A stretch of DNA of 64,000 nucleotides, from assembly GCA_040905185.1 (NCBI GenBank), contig JBBDRZ010000003.1:372001-436000 (forward strand), in the 5' to 3' direction. This document shows, piece by piece, positions 59,065 to 64,000 of this stretch (position 1 is its first letter; each line of letters starts with the position of its first letter). The translations under genes and the position numbers were made by a program. Under the pieces are notes generated by a model. The model searched no databases, was not told the DNA's origin, and worked only from the letters and a program-made list of their open reading frames with translations. Source of the DNA: DASTEQ01 sp040905185 (GTDB lineage: Bacteria; Chloroflexota; Limnocylindria; QHBO01).

Positions 59065-59540
59065 GCCTCGCCCCCGCCACCGGCGGCCTGCTCCACGGCC
59101 TTGACGATCGCGTCGTAGCCCGTGCAGCGGCAGTAGTTGCCTTCCAGGCCCTTGGTGATCTCCTCGCTCGTGGGGTGCGGAGTCGTAGCAAGCAAGGCCT
59201 TGGCGGCCATGACCATGCCCGGCGTGCAGTAGCCGCACTGCGCGGCATCGGCATCCACGAATGCCTGCTGGATGGCGTCAGGTCGACCATCCGGCGCCAG
59301 CGCTTCAATGGTCGTCACCTCGCTGTCTGGCACGCTGAGCGCCAGGACGAGGCATGAGTCGACAGCGACCCCGTCAAGCAGCACCGTGCATGCGCCGCAT
59401 TCACCCTGCTCGCAGTTGTACTTCGTGCCGGTGAGCCCCACGTCCTCGCGCAGCAGCTCTAACAGCGTCTTGCCCGGCGCGACCTGAAGCTCGTGGCGCG
59501 TGCCGTTGACCCGGAAGGCGAATGGATAGAGCCCCTCCAT
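59061..59540 (-). CDS. Molybdenum hydroxylase, [2Fe-2S] small subunit
   Basis: A 159-residue protein with the plant-type cluster motif NCEQGECGACTVLLDG (about 43-58) and the second cluster motif QCGYCTPGM then NYCRCTGY. It passes electrons from the Mo site to FAD. ATG 59540 overlaps the FAD subunit stop by one base; an upstream in-frame start (59585) would run inside that gene. Confidence 0.95.
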   Translation of the reverse strand: MEGLYPFAFRVNGTRHELQVAPGKTLLELLREDVGLTGTKYNCEQGECGACTVLLDGVAVDSCLVLALSVPDSEVTTIEALAPDGRPDAIQQAFVDADAAQCGYCTPGMVMAAKALLATTPHPTSEEITKGLEGNYCRCTGYDAIVKAVEQAAGGGGEA

Positions 59541-60397
59541 CACGCCGCCTCCATCGCTCGCAGGCGCTCGTACGCGAGACGCCATGCGCGCCGAGCAAGC
59601 AGCAACGCCATGCTCCGTCGGTAGTCGGCCGAGGCGCGAACGTCGTCGATCGGGCGCAGGCGGTCGGCCAGGGCGTCGGCCGCCTCCTGCGGAAGCTCGC
59701 CGTCATCGCCTGGAGCGTCGATATCGATGCGGAAGGCGGTTGGCGCGACTGATGCGAAGCCCAGGCTTGCCTGCGCGCGCGTCATGGCGCAGGCGACCCC
59801 CACGACCGCCAGGTCGACTCCCCGGGTGCGGCCCAGCTTGAGGTAGCAGGATCCGTTTGGACCGATGCGCGGCAGGTCAAGGCTTCCCACCCACTCCCCC
59901 GCCTGCAATGCGGTGCGACCGGGTCCGATGAGAAACTCGTCGAGCGGGACCGATCGCGGCTCAGGCCCGGCGACGTTCACGACTGCGCGGAAGGCCAGCA
60001 ATGCCGGGACGGTATCCGCCGCCGGCGAGGCGTTGCAGATGTTGCCGGCGATCGTGGCCCTGTTCTGAATCTGGACCGAGCCCACCGTAGATCCGCCCTC
60101 CACCAGGGCCCGATGATCGTCGCTCGCACCCGCACGGGTCACCACCGCCCGGACGCGCGCGCCGGCAGCGATCCGGACGAACCCGTCCTGCTCCTCAATC
60201 AGGTTGATCCCCGGCAGGGCGCCGATGTCGATGACGTGACGCGGCCTCAGCCGCCCGTTTCGCATCTGGACCACGAGGTCGGTCCCACCGGCCAGGATCC
60301 TCGCCTCCGAGCCGAGCTCGCGAACGAGCCCGCCAAACTCCTCGCCGCTCTCCGGGCGGTGGTAGGCGAACCCGGTCAGCACCACGACGTCTGGCAT
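59540..60397 (-). CDS. Molybdenum hydroxylase, FAD-binding medium subunit
   Basis: A 285-residue subunit with the FAD motifs ILAGGTDLVVQM and TIAGNICNASPAADTVPALLA and a CO_deh_flav_C-like end. Together with the two following genes it forms the usual medium-small-large operon order. Confidence 0.94.
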   Translation of the reverse strand: MPDVVVLTGFAYHRPESGEEFGGLVRELGSEARILAGGTDLVVQMRNGRLRPRHVIDIGALPGINLIEEQDGFVRIAAGARVRAVVTRAGASDDHRALVEGGSTVGSVQIQNRATIAGNICNASPAADTVPALLAFRAVVNVAGPEPRSVPLDEFLIGPGRTALQAGEWVGSLDLPRIGPNGSCYLKLGRTRGVDLAVVGVACAMTRAQASLGFASVAPTAFRIDIDAPGDDGELPQEAADALADRLRPIDDVRASADYRRSMALLLARRAWRLAYERLRAMEAA

Positions 60398-61681
60398 TCA
60401 TGCACGGCGGGCGACCTCATTGATGCGCGCAATCGCCTCACCAAGGTCGATGTTGACGAGGCGCCGATCCCGTACGACCTGCTCGCCGCCGACGTAGACG
60501 TGGCGAATGGCGGTGGGGCTCATGGCATACACCAGGTGAGAAGCGAGGCGATCGACCGGCTGGAGTGACAGGTCGCCCAGGTCGAGCACGATGAAGTCTG
60601 CCCGATGCTCCGGCGCCAGCCGACCCACCGGCTGCCGGATGACCGATGCACCGTCCGCTGTGGCGAGGTCGAGCATCTGCCTGATCGAGACCTCCGCCGG
60701 ATTCCGCGATCGCAGGCGCTGGCTGAGGGCCGCCACCCGGAGATCGGCGAACAGGTTCTGGGCGTTGTTGCTCGCCGAGCTGTCGGTGCCCAGGCCAACG
60801 GTGATCCCGCGTCGCGAGTAGGCCGGCAGGTCGACGATCCGCTCGCCGAAGAAGAGATTGCTGACCGGGTTGTAGGAGACGCGGCCGGCGACCTCGCCGA
60901 GCCTATCGAGCTCGGCATCGGTCAGCCAGACGGCATGGACCGCCACCAAGCGGTCGTCCAGCACGCCCCAGTCGTCCAGGAGCTGGAGCGCGCGAACGCC
61001 TCCGATGCCGGCCGCGGACGACTCCGTTTCCGCCACGTGCATGTACCACTGGCCGTCGTACTCGCGGGCCAGCGCAGCTGCGGCCTCGATCATCGGCCGG
61101 GAGGCGCCGTACGGGCTATGCGGCGCAGGGCAGATCTCCACTCGCGGATGGTCGGCATAGCTCTGGCCTAGCTCCCGGTAGCGCTCGACTGCCAACTCGG
61201 GCGTCTCGCGGGTTGCCTCCCCACCCCACTCGGCGTCGAGGAACGTGCGGCCCATGACGAGCCTGATCCCAACCTCCTCGGCCGCGGCGATCACGCGCCG
61301 GATCCGCTCATTGCCGTAGCCGTTCAGGTAGAAGAAGTCGGCGGTGGTGGTCGTCCCCGTCAGCAGGGCCTCGGCGAAGTTCATGACCGCGCTCAGGTAC
61401 ACCTCGTCCGGCCCGAACTGTGGAACGACGCTGTACACCGATTTCAGCCAGCCGGGCAGATCCAGCTCGTCCACCGAGCCACGCAGGAGCGCCAGGTGAC
61501 TGTGGGTGTGCGTGTTCACGCCACCTGGAAAGATGGCGGCGTCGCCGAAGTCGACCACCTCGCCGGCAGGCGGCGATTCACGTACGGCCATGATGTCCCC
61601 GTCGCGCACCTCGAGGTACCGGTGGGGTTGGAATCCGCCGTCGACGAAGACCTCTGCCGCCGTGAAAGTGGTCGTGCTCAT
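60398..61681 (-). CDS. Metal-dependent deaminase/hydrolase (SsnA/chlorohydrolase type)
   Basis: A 427-residue amidohydrolase. Metal-binding HTHSH in PGGVNTHTHSHLALLRG, third His in WYMHVAETE, His in LVAVHAVWL, Asp in GLGTDSSASNN. This subfamily removes amino or chloro groups from rings (cytosine, guanine, triazines). Its position right after the uptake genes suggests the first step on the imported compound. ATG overlaps the LivF stop (ATGA). Confidence 0.9.
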   Translation of the reverse strand: MSTTTFTAAEVFVDGGFQPHRYLEVRDGDIMAVRESPPAGEVVDFGDAAIFPGGVNTHTHSHLALLRGSVDELDLPGWLKSVYSVVPQFGPDEVYLSAVMNFAEALLTGTTTTADFFYLNGYGNERIRRVIAAAEEVGIRLVMGRTFLDAEWGGEATRETPELAVERYRELGQSYADHPRVEICPAPHSPYGASRPMIEAAAALAREYDGQWYMHVAETESSAAGIGGVRALQLLDDWGVLDDRLVAVHAVWLTDAELDRLGEVAGRVSYNPVSNLFFGERIVDLPAYSRRGITVGLGTDSSASNNAQNLFADLRVAALSQRLRSRNPAEVSIRQMLDLATADGASVIRQPVGRLAPEHRADFIVLDLGDLSLQPVDRLASHLVYAMSPTAIRHVYVGGEQVVRDRRLVNIDLGEAIARINEVARRA

Positions 61682-62454
61682 TCGTCCTCTCCTCGTGCCG
61701 GAGGCTTGGCCGTGGCTGATGCGCCGATGAGAAGGTCCCCCAGATCATCGCGCTCGAGCAGGGAGCGCGCCGATTCAGAGACTCGAACCTGTCCACCCAC
61801 CATGACATGAGCCCAGTGCGAGAGCTCCAGGGCCGCCCTCGCCCGCTGCTCGACCACGAGCACGCCGGTGCCCTGCATGGAGCAGGTGCGCGTGACATCT
61901 GCAAGGACGGAGGCGGCCACCGACGGTGAGAGCCCAGCGGTGGGCTCGTCGAGGAGGAGGACACGGCTCTCCATCATCAGTGCCCGCGCGATCGCGAGCA
62001 CCTTCCGCTCTCCCCCGCTCAGGGTCGCCGCGCGTCGTGTGCGCAGCGCTGCCAGCGTCGGGAACTCCTGGAGTGTGACATCCATGCGTGCGCGCAATGC
62101 ATCCCGCGAAAGCATGAAGCCGCCCATCTCGAGATTCTCCGACACGGTCATCGGCCCAAACACGTCGTCCAACTGCGGCACGTAGGCGATCCCCAGGGCC
62201 GCCAGCGCCTCAGTCCTACGGTTCGTGACGTCGGACTCGCCGAGCCTCACAGTGCCCGAGGAGATGTGCACGATGCCGACCAGCGCCTTGAGGAGGGTCG
62301 ACTTCCCGGCCCCATTCGGGCCGAGCAGGCAGACGACCTGTCCCGGGGTCACCCGCAGGGAGGCAGCCTTCACAACGAGGTGCGAGCCGTATCCGGCGTC
62401 GATCCGATCGGCGGCGAGCGACAGCTCCGCCTGCACAGCGCGTTCAGAAGCCAT
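61678..62454 (-). CDS. Branched-chain-amino-acid-type ABC ATPase, LivF-like
   Basis: A 258-residue ATPase with Walker A GPNGAGKST, signature LSGGERKVL, Walker B VLLLDEPTAGLSP and H-loop-like VVEQRA. Pairs with the LivG-like ATPase, whose 3' end it overlaps by 11 bp. Part of a HAAT-type importer; the ligand is probably the compound degraded by the downstream enzymes. Confidence 0.93.
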   Translation of the reverse strand: MASERAVQAELSLAADRIDAGYGSHLVVKAASLRVTPGQVVCLLGPNGAGKSTLLKALVGIVHISSGTVRLGESDVTNRRTEALAALGIAYVPQLDDVFGPMTVSENLEMGGFMLSRDALRARMDVTLQEFPTLAALRTRRAATLSGGERKVLAIARALMMESRVLLLDEPTAGLSPSVAASVLADVTRTCSMQGTGVLVVEQRARAALELSHWAHVMVGGQVRVSESARSLLERDDLGDLLIGASATAKPPARGEDE

Positions 62455-63226
62455 GCGCCACGGCCTGCACGGATGGGCTGCGCAGGACCTCGGACACCGT
62501 GCCGGTGGCCATCACCTCGCCGCGGGCCATGAAGACCACCGAGTCGCAGACGTCCTCGACCACTGCCAGGTCGTGCTCGATCATGACCACCGTCATGCCG
62601 CCGGCCGACATCGTCCGCAGGTACTCGAGCAGGGCCGGAACGAGCGACGGGCTCACGCCCGCCATCGGCTCGTCGAGCAGCATCACCTTCGGCTCCATCA
62701 GGACGGCACGCGCGAGCTCGAGAAGCCGCTTCTGGCCGCCTGACAGGGTCCCCGCGCGGTCGTTCGCCAGCGACGCAAGCCCGAACTGCTCGAGCAGCTC
62801 CCAGGCGCGCATGACCCCGCTCTCGGCCCGCCTCCACGCCCTGGGGCCCTGCAGGGCCACCGTGACCGTCTCGTCCCGCCGTTCGACCACGCCCAGGAGG
62901 ACGTTCTCCATGGTGGAGAGCGTCGGGAACACGCCAGCCCGCTGAAAGGTCCGGATGACTCCCAACCGGGCGATGCGATGCGGGGGCAGGGGGGTGATTT
63001 CCAACTCCTCCAGGTACACGTGACCGGCATCGGCTCGATCGGCTCCGGCAATGATGTTCAGCAGGGTGGTCTTGCCGGCCCCATTCGGACCGATGATCCC
63101 TGTCACGCTGGATCGCTTGATCGCCAGGCTCACGCCCTTCACCGCCGCGAGACCACCGAAGCTGCGATGCACGTCTTCGGTGCGCAGGACGAAGTCCGCG
63201 GCTGCGAGCTGCGCGGCCGCAGTCAC
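62444..63226 (-). CDS. Branched-chain-amino-acid-type ABC ATPase, LivG-like
   Basis: A 260-residue ATPase with Walker A GPNGAGKTT, long LivG-type insertion after IRTFQRAGVFPTLS, signature LSGGQKRLLE, Walker B VMLLDEPMAGVSP, H-loop MIEHD. GTG at 63226 overlaps the permease stop (GTGA); the longer open frame upstream is the shadow of the permease gene. Confidence 0.94.
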   Translation of the reverse strand: MTAAAQLAAADFVLRTEDVHRSFGGLAAVKGVSLAIKRSSVTGIIGPNGAGKTTLLNIIAGADRADAGHVYLEELEITPLPPHRIARLGVIRTFQRAGVFPTLSTMENVLLGVVERRDETVTVALQGPRAWRRAESGVMRAWELLEQFGLASLANDRAGTLSGGQKRLLELARAVLMEPKVMLLDEPMAGVSPSLVPALLEYLRTMSAGGMTVVMIEHDLAVVEDVCDSVVFMARGEVMATGTVSEVLRSPSVQAVAHGF

Positions 63227-64000
63227 GAACGACCTCGCCGACCGATGTGCCAGCGGGCGCGCCCAGTCGGTTCGTACGCCACCACCCGCTCGGGAACGAT
63301 GCCGGCCGGCCTGAGCCAGAGCACCAGTAGGGCCAGAAGGCCGATGACTACCCATTGGAGAGCCTCGATCAGGCCGGGGTAGCCGATGGCCGGCAGGAAT
63401 CGGGTCGCCTCCCGGAAACCGATCGGGATGAGCGCGATCCCAACGGCTACGCCCAGCGCGTTCCCGGCACCCCCCAGGATGATCCCGGTGAAGTAGGTGA
63501 ACGTGACCAGGAGCAGCCAGGACTCGGGATTCCAGCCGGTCAGGTACTGGGCGGTCATGGCGCCGGACAGGCCACCGGCTGCTCCGCCAATGGCCATCAC
63601 GAGGAGCTGGAGCCTGGCCACGTCCTTGCCCAACGCGGCCGCAACCTCTGGGCTGTCGCGGACGGCTCTCAGGGCCCTGCCCAGCGGCGCGCGGCTGATG
63701 CGATGGACGACGAACCAGGTGCCGCCGGCCACCGCCACCGCCAGCCCCACGTACAGCCACTGGTAGGCGATCGACGAATCGACGAAATCGCGAAGCGGCT
63801 GTGGGACGTTGGCAAGGCCGGCTCCCCCGTTCACGATCTCCTTCTGGACCTGGACCAGCCTCGTTGCGATCACCGACACGGCGAGCAGGACGATGGCCTG
63901 GTAGTCCCCGCGCAACCGACCGGCCACGATGAAGCCGAGCGCCAACGACACGAGAGCGCCCATCGCCGCGGCGGCCAGCCACGGCAGCGGAAACGGAAGC
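63223..64000 (-). CDS. Branched-chain-amino-acid-type ABC permease, LivM-like, 5' end cut by window edge
   Basis: At least 259 residues with about seven membrane helices. The HAAT permease motif lies near GRALRAVRDSPEVAAALGKDVARLQLLVMAIGGAAGGLSGAM, typical of LivM. The frame stays open to the window end (PLPWLAAAAMGALVSL), so the N-terminus and, presumably, LivH and the binding protein lie outside. Confidence 0.93.
   Translation of the reverse strand, partial: LPFPLPWLAAAAMGALVSLALGFIVAGRLRGDYQAIVLLAVSVIATRLVQVQKEIVNGGAGLANVPQPLRDFVDSSIAYQWLYVGLAVAVAGGTWFVVHRISRAPLGRALRAVRDSPEVAAALGKDVARLQLLVMAIGGAAGGLSGAMTAQYLTGWNPESWLLLVTFTYFTGIILGGAGNALGVAVGIALIPIGFREATRFLPAIGYPGLIEALQWVVIGLLALLVLWLRPAGIVPERVVAYEPTGRARWHIGRRGRS

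Noticed and set aside
63227..63982. 512-residue version of the LivG ATPase
   Set aside because: The extension is the out-of-frame shadow of the LivM permease; the ATPase fold starts near 63226.

Overview
This is a high-GC (roughly two-thirds G+C by eye) bacterial chromosome segment. Genes are tightly packed, with ATGA and GTGA stop/start overlaps, many GTG starts, and several promoters whose -10 box lies only 6-7 nt from the start codon (probably leaderless or nearly so). Envelope functions include a Tat-type signal, lipoprotein lipoboxes and many FtsX-type ABC exporters. Together these suggest a soil or freshwater Chloroflexota (Limnocylindria-like) or Actinomycetota lineage. No rRNA or full tRNA is present, so the phylum is an inference.

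Left part (1-23 kb) is metal resistance and efflux. A MerR-type regulator, a CxxC copper chaperone and a P1B-ATPase form one operon (1-2457). A lipoprotein, a MacA-like adaptor, an ABC ATPase and an FtsX permease (2715-6209) diverge from an OmpR/HK two-component pair, with a symmetric operator between them. A second ABC/FtsX exporter (8965-12158) sits beside a NarL-type two-component system (12625-14486). A TetR regulator diverges from a DrrABC-like exporter plus an acetyltransferase (15039-18816). A mercury operon follows (19003-22497 minus, merR at 22585 plus): MerB, an unusual MerA fused to a double zinc-ribbon tail, and two membrane proteins. Three MerR-type promoters share the same 20-nt spacer design, and one of them is an orphan.

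Middle part (23-54.5 kb) is an accessory region. It has gene remnants, an IS1-like element, a secreted S1 protease, a DUF5131/TcmP pair, two truncated paralogues of a TOPRIM-like protein 21 kb apart, and an AbiEi/AbiEii system. A cluster built around a Tat-exported peptide with 12 cysteines carries MauD-like and MauE-like redox proteins and a dedicated ABC exporter. A truncated RHS protein has a membrane-active-looking tail and a downstream candidate immunity gene. A prokaryotic ubiquitin-like conjugation operon encodes a Ub-like protein, an E2 and a JAB-E1 fusion. It is flanked by an ImmA/IrrE peptidase, an XRE-type protein, an ECF sigma factor and a PLD nuclease. A dispersed repeat of about 90 bp recurs here, in two cases next to truncated genes.

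Right part (54.8-64 kb) is one long minus-strand catabolic operon. It encodes LivM/LivG/LivF uptake, a metal-dependent deaminase/hydrolase, a three-subunit molybdenum hydroxylase, an ACMSD-like amidohydrolase and a thiolase. The set is what one would expect for import and oxidative breakdown of a nitrogen-containing (possibly heterocyclic) compound; the substrate cannot be read from sequence.

The best candidates for a poorly described system are the Ub-like operon with its regulatory neighbours (40.5-46.2 kb) and the 12-Cys peptide cluster (33-38.4 kb).
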